A DNA stretch of 64,000 nucleotides from Synechocystis salina LEGE 00031 (GTDB lineage: Bacteria; Cyanobacteriota; Cyanobacteriia; Cyanobacteriales; Microcystaceae): positions 1 to 64,000 of the forward strand of contig NZ_JADEVV010000005.1 in assembly GCF_015207985.1 (NCBI RefSeq). The letters are read 5' to 3'. Shown here piece by piece: positions 17,596-26,013 of the stretch (its first letter is position 1; every line of letters starts with the position of its first letter). Under the pieces are notes generated by a model, which did no database searches, was not told the DNA's origin, and was given only the letters and a program-made list of their open reading frames with translations. The position numbers were made by a program, and so were the translations under genes.

Positions 17596-20025
17596 ATGCA
17601 CAATCTGATTAAAGCAGTGGTGAATAGCAACGAAAATACCCTGCTGAGGGAATTTCTCCACCAACTGCGGCAACAGAAGCGTACCTATTGGTTAAGAAAC
17701 GACATCATCGTCTTTTTTGAACAATTTTGTCAGGAACAAAAGCAAGAAGGAAAATTATCCCCGACGGGTCAAAGCACCGTCCAGATTGAAAAAATTCTGC
17801 AAGTTATCCAAGAAATTATCCTCGAATCCGAAAGTTATTGCATTGTTATTCGCCCCAAAATTGCCCAGGAAGAATTCTATCGTCTCACTAATGCCCTGGA
17901 AGTAGAAGCTATTTCTGTCCAAGAAATTCTCGCTATCCGTGACCGCTATGTCAACCGTCATCATCCAGCGGATGGAAAAATTTTTGAAATTGATTTTCGT
18001 CCTTTTTATGACTATTCTCCTCTGATTAGAGACAGTAAAAATATTGGCAACGGAGTACAATATTTAAACCGCTTTTTATCCAGTAAATTATTCCAAGATC
18101 CCCAGCAGTGGTTATCGGAGTTGTACAAATTCCTGAGCCTGCATAACTACAATGGCACCCAGTTGCTAATTAATGAAAGAATCCAAAACCAGGCCCAATT
18201 ATCGAATCAAATTAAAGAGGCGATCGCCTTTGTGGAAAGTAGGCCCGGAACGGAACCCTATCCTGAATTTCGCTTTCCCCTCCAATCCCTTGGTTTTGAG
18301 CCTGGTTGGGGCAACACCGCCGCTAGGGTCCAGGAAAGCCTAGAGTTGCTCGATGCCCTGCTGGATTCACCGGATCACCAAATCCTAGAAGCCCTACTGT
18401 CCCGCATTCCGATGATTTTTCGTCTAGTGCTGGTGTCCTGCCATGGTTGGTTTGGCCAGGAAGGAGTGTTGGGGCGGCCAGATACCGGCGGCCAAGTGGT
18501 TTATGTGCTGGACCAAGCTAAAAGCTTAGAGCAACAATTGCTGGAAGATATCACCTTAGCGGGGCTCGATGTGCTAAAAATTGCCCCCCAAGTAATTATC
18601 CTCAGCCGCTTAATTCCCCAGAGTGACGGTACCCGCTGTGACGAACGTTTAGAAAAAGTTTATGGCACAGAAAATGTCTTTATTCTCCGGGTTCCCTTCC
18701 GTAGTAATGGCCATTCCACTGATTACTGGATTTCCCGCTTTGAAATTTGGCCCTACCTGGAAACCTTTGCCATTGATGCAGAAAAAGAATTGTGGTCGGT
18801 TTTAAACGGTCGTCCTGATTTAATTGTTGGTAATTATACCGACGGTAATTTAATTGCTTTTCTCCTGGCCCGTAAACTGAAGGTAACCCAATGTAATGTG
18901 GCCCACGCCCTGGAAAAGTCGAAATATTTATTTAGTAATCTCTATTGGCAAGATTTGGAGAGTCAATATCATTTTTCTCTGCAATTTACTGCCGATTTAA
19001 TTGCCATGAATGCGGCTAATTTCATTGTCAGTAGCACTTACCAAGAAATCACCGGCATGCCCGATAGTGTGGGGCAGTATGAGTCCTATAAGCATTTTAC
19101 CATGCCAGATTTGTACCATGTGGTGGATGGCATTGAGCTATTTAGCCCCAAATTTAATGTGGTCCCCCCTGGCGTAAATGAGTCCTATTTTTTCCCCTAC
19201 AGTAATTACCAAGACCGCACCATGGGCGATCGCCAACGGTTGGAGGAATTGTTGTTTACCCTTGATGATCCGAGTCAGGTCTATGGCAGGTTAGACAATC
19301 CAGAAAAACGCCCCCTCTTTTCCATGGCTCGGTTAGACCGAATTAAAAACCTGACCGGATTGGTGGAAATTTTTGCCCAGAGCGATTCATTACAAGCACA
19401 ATGCAACCTAATTTTAGTGGCGGGGAAATTACGCCTGGAGGAATCGGAAGACCCCGAGGAACGCAGTGAAATTGAAAAAATGTATGCACTAATTGACCAG
19501 TATCAACTCCAGGGCAAAATTCGTTGGTTGGGGGTGCGGCTCTCCAAAGGGGATACGGGGGAAGTGTATCGGGTCATTGGCGATCGCCGGGGCATTTTTG
19601 TCCAGCCAGCTTTATTTGAAGCCTTTGGTTTGACCATCCTGGAAGCGATGATTTCTGGCCTGCCCACCTTTGCCACCCGCTTTGGCGGCCCCCTGGAAAT
19701 TATCCAAGACGGAGAAAATGGTTTTCTGATTAACCCCACCCAAACTAAGGAAACGGGCGATCGCCTGGCAAAATTTGTCCAGCAATGTGACCAAGACCCC
19801 GATCTTTGGTCGAAGCTTTCCCAGGCGGCCATGGCCAGGGTTTACAGTACCTACACCTGGAAAATTCACACCACTAAACTCCTTTCCCTTTCCCGGATTT
19901 ATGGCTTTTGGAATTTTGTCTCCCAGGAAGAGCGGGAAGATATGCTCCGTTACATTGAGGCCTTGTTCTATTTGCTCTACAAACCCAGGGCTAATCAACT
20001 TCTAGCGGCCCAGCACAGCCTTTAA
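17596..20025 (+). CDS. susA: Sucrose synthase
   Basis: An 809-residue GT4-type GT-B glycosyltransferase that reversibly makes sucrose from NDP-glucose and fructose, usually running towards sucrose cleavage. The N-terminal sucrose synthase domain (about residues 1-270) is full length. The catalytic part begins at SCHGWFGQEGVLGRPDTGGQ and ends with the EX7E motif EAFGLTILEAMISG and RFGGPLEIIQDGENGFLINP. Length fits the family (about 806). There are no sucrose-phosphate synthase, phosphatase or invertase genes beside it. I do not recall a sucrose synthase in PCC 6803, so this may be strain-specific. HIP1 sites inside it show that it is not a very recent foreign arrival. Confidence 0.93.
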   Translation: MHNLIKAVVNSNENTLLREFLHQLRQQKRTYWLRNDIIVFFEQFCQEQKQEGKLSPTGQSTVQIEKILQVIQEIILESESYCIVIRPKIAQEEFYRLTNALEVEAISVQEILAIRDRYVNRHHPADGKIFEIDFRPFYDYSPLIRDSKNIGNGVQYLNRFLSSKLFQDPQQWLSELYKFLSLHNYNGTQLLINERIQNQAQLSNQIKEAIAFVESRPGTEPYPEFRFPLQSLGFEPGWGNTAARVQESLELLDALLDSPDHQILEALLSRIPMIFRLVLVSCHGWFGQEGVLGRPDTGGQVVYVLDQAKSLEQQLLEDITLAGLDVLKIAPQVIILSRLIPQSDGTRCDERLEKVYGTENVFILRVPFRSNGHSTDYWISRFEIWPYLETFAIDAEKELWSVLNGRPDLIVGNYTDGNLIAFLLARKLKVTQCNVAHALEKSKYLFSNLYWQDLESQYHFSLQFTADLIAMNAANFIVSSTYQEITGMPDSVGQYESYKHFTMPDLYHVVDGIELFSPKFNVVPPGVNESYFFPYSNYQDRTMGDRQRLEELLFTLDDPSQVYGRLDNPEKRPLFSMARLDRIKNLTGLVEIFAQSDSLQAQCNLILVAGKLRLEESEDPEERSEIEKMYALIDQYQLQGKIRWLGVRLSKGDTGEVYRVIGDRRGIFVQPALFEAFGLTILEAMISGLPTFATRFGGPLEIIQDGENGFLINPTQTKETGDRLAKFVQQCDQDPDLWSKLSQAAMARVYSTYTWKIHTTKLLSLSRIYGFWNFVSQEEREDMLRYIEALFYLLYKPRANQLLAAQHSL

Positions 20026-20441
20026 CCATCCCGTACTAAGAGGAGATTTTAAACTTTTCCCTGCCCTCTTCAACCTCAGAGGGAAAGGGGATCAAAACCC
20101 CCATTTAGGGCGTCAACCTAAACTTTACCAACAGGCCCCATCCACAAAGTTGACGTCCTCTTTGATACAATTGAGGGTTGTTATGGATTGTCATCGTCGG
20201 ATTTGCTTCCATCGGTGCATTGCCCTTAATACTGGTTTACTTGCCCTCCGCCATGGCTCACCCACCTTCCAGGGATTGGGGGAGGGGGAAACACCGTTCC
20301 AAACATCTGTACATCTGCAGTTGACATAGTTCAGTAATTTACTGAGGACGGCTTTCCAATACAAACTTTATGGGCAATGGCAAACCGCGGCAATCCTAAC
20401 GCTTCCCTTCACCCCGTAAGCCCACCTCAGGATTCAGTTTC
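20026..20441. other. Intergenic region between sucrose synthase and zam
   Basis: Contains a possible terminator for sucrose synthase (CCCTCT at 20064-20069, AGAGGG at 20078-20083, eight-base loop, no T-run) and then the zam leader. A 48-codon frame at 20178-20324, with a TTG start, would encode a hydrophobic N-terminus (WIVIVGFASIGALPLILVY) like a signal or membrane anchor, but there is no well-spaced ribosome site. No other feature was recognised. Confidence 0.4.
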
Positions 20442-22787
20442 ATGGATTATTCGATCGCCACACTTTTGTCCTATTTTGTTGATGACAAATTAGTAGCGGG
20501 TAAATTTCTCGAAAAAAAATTAGGTTGTGAAAGTCCTGAGGCCATAGAAGCCCTGCAGATTGTCCTCGATGCCCTGGAAAAAATGGGCGTACTAGTGAAG
20601 GAACGGGGCAAATACAAACGGGTATCCCGGGAAGATGTGGTGGAGGCACGGCTACGTTGCTCCAGTAAGGGTTTTTGTTTTGCCATCCAGGACGATGAAG
20701 ATGCCACCGATATTTACGTCCGGGAAGGCAATCTCAGCAATGCTTGGAACGGCGATCGGGTTTTGGTCAAAGTGATTAAAGACGGTACCCGCCGCAAATC
20801 CCCCGAAGGGGCCGTCCATCTCATTCTTGATCGGGCCAATCCCTCTCTGTTAGCCCAGGTGAAAAAAAGCGAAGATAATTACCGCGCAGTGCCCCTGGAT
20901 GACCGCTTGCTATTTGAGCTAGAACTCAAAGACGAAGAGCAAAACCTCGCAGAGGCAGTGGACCACCTCGTCCATGTTTCCGTTCTCCGTTATCCCATTG
21001 CCCAGCACCCGCCCCTAGGGGAAGTTACCAAAGTGTTGGGTAGTGACGCTGAGGCCGCCGCCGATACCGATATCGTCTCCTGTAAGCATGATTTGCCCCT
21101 AGGCTGGACTCCCGAAGCCATCGAAGCTCTGCAAAATTTGCCCAAGGTAATTGAACCCGGAGAACTGAAGAAAAGACAGGATTACCGCAAACTCCAGTTA
21201 GTTACCTTTGGCGCTCGCCTCCGGGGAGAAACCTTACCCTGGCAAGAAGTGGCCCTGAGTCTAGAAAGCCAGCCAAACCAATGGCAAGTGGGCATTCACA
21301 TCACCGACATTGCCCACTACATCGCCGAAGATAGTCTGTTGGACCAGTTAGCTCGTAAACGGGGCACCACCGTATACCTAGAAGAACAGGTTTGCCCCCT
21401 TTTCCCCGAAGGGTTGACCGGACGCTGTTCCCTCATCCCTGATGAAGATCGTTTGGCCCTATCCTTCTTTCTCACCGTGGATGACCGGGGGGAAGTAACA
21501 GGTTTTGAATACCACAGCAGTGTGGTCAAAATTGATCGCCAACTGGACTTCAGCGAAGTGCAGACGGCCCTGGCGGATATTGAATCCGTTAATGACGATT
21601 TGAAACCCTACAGCGGTCTGCTCCAGGAACTATTCTTCCAAATTTGCCCCCTGATTAAATCCCAACGCCTGCAACGGGGCAGTTTCAACCTCCAAACAGA
21701 AACGGCTTCCCCCCGCCTGGATGAGGGCCGTTTAGGGGTGATCATGACCCAAGAAACCCTGCCCATCCGTAGCTTGTTAGCAGAACTGATGGTAGTGTTG
21801 CAACGGGAAGTGGCTCTCCAACTCCAAGCCCTGGGGATACCGGGTCTCTACTGTGGGCAAGTAGCGCCGGAGGCAGAAGATCTGACGGACATTGTTAAAT
21901 TAGCGGAAAACCTTGATTTAGGCGTAAAAATCGACCTAGAAGGGGACATTATTCCCCAGCATTACCACCACCTCAGCCAAGCATTTGAATCCCTGCCAGC
22001 TAAAGCGGTGTTGAACCATTTGCTGGCCAATACCCTCAAACTCGAAAAGTACTTTAGCCACCCCGCTCCCCACTTTGCCCTCGCCTACGACTCCGGTTAT
22101 ACCCACTGTGTTTCTCCGGCCCAACGGTATGGGGACTTGGTGGTGCAACGGTTGCTGAAACTCGTATTGGCGGAGGGGCGCGATCGCCGCACCAAACAAA
22201 TGAAAACCGGAGTAGATCTCAATGCCCACACCTGCCGCAACCAAATTAGCTGGAATGTGTTGCCGCCCAACCTCCAAGAAACCATTGAAGGGGATTTGCA
22301 CCAGTTGGTCTTGGGACTCAACGACCGGGAGCAAACCGCCGAAGATGCGGAAAAAGATCTGTTGGGGCTGAAAAAAGCCGAAAAAATGAAAGCTCGCACC
22401 GGGGAAATTTTCCGGGGGTTAATCACTGGCGTCCAATCCTACGGCTTCTTTGTGCAAATTTTCGATCTACTAGCTGAAGGCCTCGTCCATGTTAGTTCCC
22501 TCAAAGATGATTGGTATGAGTTCCGCAGTCGTCAATGTGCCCTAGTGGGACGCAAAAGTCGTACTTCCTACCGCTTAGGCAACGAGGTGGACGTGCAGGT
22601 GCGCAGTGTGGACTATTACCGTCAACAAATTGACCTCGGAGCAGTTAACAATGCCCCCAAAGGTTCTGCCAACATTGATTTGGATGATGATGACGAAGAG
22701 GGAGATGACCAAGACCAGGATGAGACCATGGATTGGGATGCCATGGACGATGGCGATGATGACGAAGGGGGGGCGGTAATTTTCTAG
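20442..22787 (+). CDS. zam: RNase II/R-like protein Zam (probably catalytically altered)
   Basis: A 781-residue RNB-family protein matching in length the Synechocystis Zam protein, known for acetazolamide resistance. The N-terminus has cold-shock-like OB folds (GFCFAIQDDEDATDIYV), the RNB core spans about residues 245-590 (HITDIAHYIAEDSLLDQLA, RKRGTTVYLEEQV), and an S1 domain follows (about 655-725). The tail is very acidic. In active RNase II the segment after QDYRKL carries four catalytic Asp; here it reads LVTFGARLRGETLPWQEVAL (residues 253-272) with none of them, and the catalytic Arg of SPIRKYGD is Gln (SPAQRYGD, 558-565). It may therefore bind RNA without degrading it. Shorter RNase II proteins exist separately in Synechocystis. 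Confidence 0.85.
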   Translation: MDYSIATLLSYFVDDKLVAGKFLEKKLGCESPEAIEALQIVLDALEKMGVLVKERGKYKRVSREDVVEARLRCSSKGFCFAIQDDEDATDIYVREGNLSNAWNGDRVLVKVIKDGTRRKSPEGAVHLILDRANPSLLAQVKKSEDNYRAVPLDDRLLFELELKDEEQNLAEAVDHLVHVSVLRYPIAQHPPLGEVTKVLGSDAEAAADTDIVSCKHDLPLGWTPEAIEALQNLPKVIEPGELKKRQDYRKLQLVTFGARLRGETLPWQEVALSLESQPNQWQVGIHITDIAHYIAEDSLLDQLARKRGTTVYLEEQVCPLFPEGLTGRCSLIPDEDRLALSFFLTVDDRGEVTGFEYHSSVVKIDRQLDFSEVQTALADIESVNDDLKPYSGLLQELFFQICPLIKSQRLQRGSFNLQTETASPRLDEGRLGVIMTQETLPIRSLLAELMVVLQREVALQLQALGIPGLYCGQVAPEAEDLTDIVKLAENLDLGVKIDLEGDIIPQHYHHLSQAFESLPAKAVLNHLLANTLKLEKYFSHPAPHFALAYDSGYTHCVSPAQRYGDLVVQRLLKLVLAEGRDRRTKQMKTGVDLNAHTCRNQISWNVLPPNLQETIEGDLHQLVLGLNDREQTAEDAEKDLLGLKKAEKMKARTGEIFRGLITGVQSYGFFVQIFDLLAEGLVHVSSLKDDWYEFRSRQCALVGRKSRTSYRLGNEVDVQVRSVDYYRQQIDLGAVNNAPKGSANIDLDDDDEEGDDQDQDETMDWDAMDDGDDDEGGAVIF

Positions 22788-22915
22788 CTGTTGTCCAGGG
22801 ACAAATCCTGCAAACCAAAGCAGACTAGGGCAAAGGCCATTGTCGCCTGGGCAAAAGTTGCTAAAATTTAACAATTCGCAATAAATTTTAACAATTATCC
22901 CAGGAGCAACGATCA

Positions 22916-23302
22916 ATGGCCGGATTATTTGGCTTATTTGGTAAAAAAGCACGGTACGTCGAAGATATTGAAGCCAACCCCGGCGCTCAACCAGAAAAAA
23001 AAGAGGCATTTTTCCTCGAAACCGACGATGCCAAGAGCTTAGGCAATGCTGAATATATGCGGACTCCAATCAAAATTAAACGGAGTTTTCCTAAAACCCT
23101 TAATTCCCAAGGGGGGGAAGTGGTGAAGGAAGTTTCTGCCATGGAAGTGAAAAAAATCCAGGCCAATGGCCAGCCGGCCCCCAGTGCCCAAACAGACTCC
23201 GCCCCATCTCCGGCCAACACCACTCCCGCAAACGACGATCGCCGTTCCAGCGACAACAGTTTGGATATGTTCCGCCAGATGGCTAAGGATTTGAAAAAAT
23301 AA
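22916..23302 (+). CDS. Conserved small basic/acidic protein
   Basis: A 128-residue protein with a good ribosome site (AGGAG ten bases before the ATG). It starts MAGLFGLFGKKARYVEDIE and has a central TPIKIKRSFPKT stretch. A low-complexity Ala/Pro/Ser/Asn linker (about residues 85-112) leads to a short helix DMFRQMAKDLKK at the end. No signal peptide or membrane segment is present. I recognise only a cyanobacterial hypothetical; the short N-terminal and C-terminal helices joined by a linker suggest an adaptor. It follows zam by 128 bases in the same direction. Confidence 0.75.
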   Translation: MAGLFGLFGKKARYVEDIEANPGAQPEKKEAFFLETDDAKSLGNAEYMRTPIKIKRSFPKTLNSQGGEVVKEVSAMEVKKIQANGQPAPSAQTDSAPSPANTTPANDDRRSSDNSLDMFRQMAKDLKK

Positions 23303-23506
23303 AATGGCAAGGGGCAGCGAAAATTTCTGAGCTTGCACACAGACGATGGTGAGGTGTCTTGACCATTCTCTGATGGCAGAGGAGTTAGGGCACTCGGCCA
23401 ACACTAATTAAAGAGCACTGTAGTTCCGGCAGGGCAAGCATTAAATTCTTGCCTGGGCTGGGTAACCTATGATGGTAGTGGTAATCTTTGCTTTTCTTTC
23501 CAGACC

Positions 23507-23791
23507 ATGAGCATCATCGAGCAAGTTCTCACCGCCACCGTCACAGTAGAACAAACTTTAGAGCTTCCCCCGGAAATTAGATCCAAACTTGTTCCCGGTG
23601 AAACCTATAGAATTACGGTTCAAGAAGATACCATCGAACTAACAAAAATCCCTAAATTTGATTGGGAACAGTGGCGACAAAATTTAAGTAGGGATGGTGA
23701 GGAACTTACCGATGAAATTATGGAAGAAATTTGCGAACTTGTCCGAGAAGTACGTCATGAAAATCGTCTTGAGAGAGAATCGGCATCATGA
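23507..23791 (+). CDS. Antitoxin-like protein of a PIN toxin pair
   Basis: A 94-residue acidic protein whose stop overlaps the start of the PIN-domain gene by four bases (ATGA), the usual toxin-antitoxin arrangement with the antitoxin first. The N-terminal part (about 1-50: TVEQTLELPPEIRSKLVPGE, YRITVQEDTIELTKI) looks like a small AbrB/SpoVT-type beta domain. The C-terminal part (about 55-94) is a Glu-rich helix (EIMEEICELVREVRHE) of the type that wraps a PIN toxin. Autoregulation of the pair would be expected from the family but no operator was identified. Confidence 0.75.
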   Translation: MSIIEQVLTATVTVEQTLELPPEIRSKLVPGETYRITVQEDTIELTKIPKFDWEQWRQNLSRDGEELTDEIMEEICELVREVRHENRLERESAS

Positions 23792-24198
23792 AGGTTGTCT
23801 TGGACACAAACCTTTGGCTATCGGCGTGGTTATGGCAAGGTTTACCCAAAGAGTTAATAGAGTTGGCTAAGAAAGGAGAAGTCTGCAGTTGTACGTCCTT
23901 AGAAATTTTGCAGGAGTTAAAAAAAGTTTTAAGTTATCGTAAACTGCAAAAGAGGCTCGCAATACTTTCTTTAACATCGGAAGATATTCTGATCGGAATG
24001 CAGGAAATTTTCGTTATTTTCCCTATCCAGCCCCTGGAAGTTCCCGAACTGCGGGATCCTAAAGATGCCATGGTTTTGGCAACGGCGATCGCCTCCCAGG
24101 CCGATGCCATTATCAGTGGCGACAGCGATTTGTTCATTCTCGAAACGTATCAAAATATTCCCATTTTGACCGCAAAACAATTTTTAGATAGTTTGTGA
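23788..24198 (+). CDS. PIN-domain ribonuclease toxin (COG1569 type)
   Basis: A 136-residue PIN protein. The acidic catalytic set is present: Asp6 in VVLDTNLWLSA, Glu39 or Glu43 in SLEILQEL, Asp93 in DPKDAMVL and Asp112/Asp114 in ISGDSDLF. Proteins of this group are Mg-dependent endoribonucleases held inactive by the partner antitoxin. It is translationally coupled to the upstream antitoxin gene and ends 15 bases before the FAD oxidoreductase gene. The pair looks intact. The RNA target is unknown. Confidence 0.82.
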   Translation: MKVVLDTNLWLSAWLWQGLPKELIELAKKGEVCSCTSLEILQELKKVLSYRKLQKRLAILSLTSEDILIGMQEIFVIFPIQPLEVPELRDPKDAMVLATAIASQADAIISGDSDLFILETYQNIPILTAKQFLDSL

Positions 24199-24213
24199 TT
24201 CTCCAGAAAAATT

Positions 24214-26013
24214 ATGGCCATGGCAACAAAATCCATTCCCCAATTGACCACAGATATTTTGGTAGTGGGGGGGGGCACTGGGGGCACAGCCGCGGCGATC
24301 CAGGCGGCCCGGCGGGGAGTCAAAACTATCCTGGTAAGTGAGGGGCCCTGGTTGGGGGGCATGTTAACTTCCGCTGGGGTAGCGGCCCCCGATGGTAATG
24401 AATTGGCTGCTTGGCAAACAGGTTTATGGGGACAATTCTTACGGACTTTGCAAACCCAACAACCTGGGGGTTTAGATCATGGCTGGGTTAGCTTATTTAC
24501 CTTTGATCCTCGCTTAGGGGCCAAGGTACTGGCTGACTGGGTGGCTGATTTACCTACCTTGACTTGGATTAATCATCAGTTTCCGGTAGAGGTCTTAAAA
24601 AATGGCGATCGCCTGGTGGGGGTGAGATTTCCAGACTATGAAATCCGGACCAAGGTAATTCTCGATGGCACAGAGTTGGGGGATTTACTGGCTCTGGGAG
24701 ACATTGACCACCGCTGGGGTTGGGATTGGCAGGATAAATTTGATGAACCTAGTTGTCCCGTTGCGCCTAATGGCATGACAAAAGAGTATCCAATACAGTC
24801 TCCCACTTGGGTATTTTTGCTACGAAAAACAACAAATAGTCAGACAAATATCATTGCTGAACCTACCATTGATGTGGCTCAAGATTTCAGCAATACTTGG
24901 CAGAACCACGGGGAAAAAGATTTCTTAACCTATGGTCAATTGCCTGGTGAGCATTACATGATTAATTGGCCGATCGCCGGCAATGATTATGGCCGGGATT
25001 TAGACCGTTTACTGGGTAGTGAAAAGGAAAGGCAAGCCTATTTACGGGAAGCTTACCAATATAGCTATGCCTACGCCCATTATTTACAGCAACATCATTC
25101 CGAAAAATTGGAATTAGCCACAGGAATTTTTCCACAGGTGGGAGATCTTTCCACTGCCTTTGCCCTCCATCCCTACTACCGAGAAAGTAGGCGTTTGAAA
25201 GGTCAACAAGTGATTACGGAAAGGGATATTTTACCCCAGGGCGAGGTGGCTTCCCTGCCAATTCATAATCAAAAAGTTACTAGCATTGCGGTGGGAAACT
25301 ATGCCAACGATCACCACTATCCTGGTTACGAGTTTCCCCTCGCTCCTAAATCCTTAATTTGGGGCGGACGGTGGACAGGAACTCCCTTTACCATTCCCTT
25401 TGAAGCCCTTTTATCCCCAACAGTGCGGGGCTATTTACCCTGTGAAAAGAACATTTCCGTTAGTCACATGGCCAATGGCAGTACCCGTTTGCAACCCCTC
25501 GTGATGAATACAGGGCAGGCGGTGGGTATGATAGCGGCCTTAAGTATTGAAAAAAATTGCGACCCCCAGGATTTGGACGTGCGGGATGTGCAGGAAGCTC
25601 TCATTGGCGATCGCCAAGCTCCAGCGGCGGTAATTCCCCTCTTTAATTTGGCCCCCGACCATCCTGAATGGCGGCAATGGCAACGATATTATCTAGACAA
25701 TCCTGAGCAATATCCCCCATCAGGTCATTGTCCAGTAGATGTTAATTTGGCTCGATTACCATTTTCTAAAAGTCAATACGTTTACAGTGGTGAATTGCAA
25801 AAAAGCGAAAACCAAACCTATCAGTTAACCTGTCAACAATCAGGTAAAGTTCTCAAAGTAATTACGGAACGACCGGAAGTGGCAGAGCAATTAATTGACT
25901 GTGCCCATGGACAAAAAATTACCCTGGGGGGTCGCTACAATCCGGCCGGTAATTGGTTAGTGGTGGAAACAGTGGAAACTATCACATCAGGTAAGGACCT
26001 TGGGGGCAGATAG
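24214..26013 (+). CDS. FAD-dependent oxidoreductase (FAD_oxidored family)
   Basis: A 599-residue flavoprotein. The N-terminal dinucleotide-binding motif is VVGGGTGGTAAAIQAARRG (about residues 17-35), followed by the family motif LVSEGPWLGGMLTSAGVAAP. The C-terminal RVSHMANGSTRLQP-like stretch (SVSHMANGSTRLQPLVMNTG, then QAVG) matches the end of this FAD fold. The substrate is unknown; relatives are often called xanthan lyase-like or hypothetical. No signal peptide is visible. A second ATG two codons in is an alternative start. Its 3' end overlaps the convergent membrane glycosyltransferase gene by 79 bases. Confidence 0.82.
   Translation: MAMATKSIPQLTTDILVVGGGTGGTAAAIQAARRGVKTILVSEGPWLGGMLTSAGVAAPDGNELAAWQTGLWGQFLRTLQTQQPGGLDHGWVSLFTFDPRLGAKVLADWVADLPTLTWINHQFPVEVLKNGDRLVGVRFPDYEIRTKVILDGTELGDLLALGDIDHRWGWDWQDKFDEPSCPVAPNGMTKEYPIQSPTWVFLLRKTTNSQTNIIAEPTIDVAQDFSNTWQNHGEKDFLTYGQLPGEHYMINWPIAGNDYGRDLDRLLGSEKERQAYLREAYQYSYAYAHYLQQHHSEKLELATGIFPQVGDLSTAFALHPYYRESRRLKGQQVITERDILPQGEVASLPIHNQKVTSIAVGNYANDHHYPGYEFPLAPKSLIWGGRWTGTPFTIPFEALLSPTVRGYLPCEKNISVSHMANGSTRLQPLVMNTGQAVGMIAALSIEKNCDPQDLDVRDVQEALIGDRQAPAAVIPLFNLAPDHPEWRQWQRYYLDNPEQYPPSGHCPVDVNLARLPFSKSQYVYSGELQKSENQTYQLTCQQSGKVLKVITERPEVAEQLIDCAHGQKITLGGRYNPAGNWLVVETVETITSGKDLGGR

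Noticed and set aside
22575-23069. 164-codon minus-strand frame over the zam 3' end
   Set aside because: Runs opposite zam and the next gene; hydrophobic runs arise from acidic codons read in reverse.
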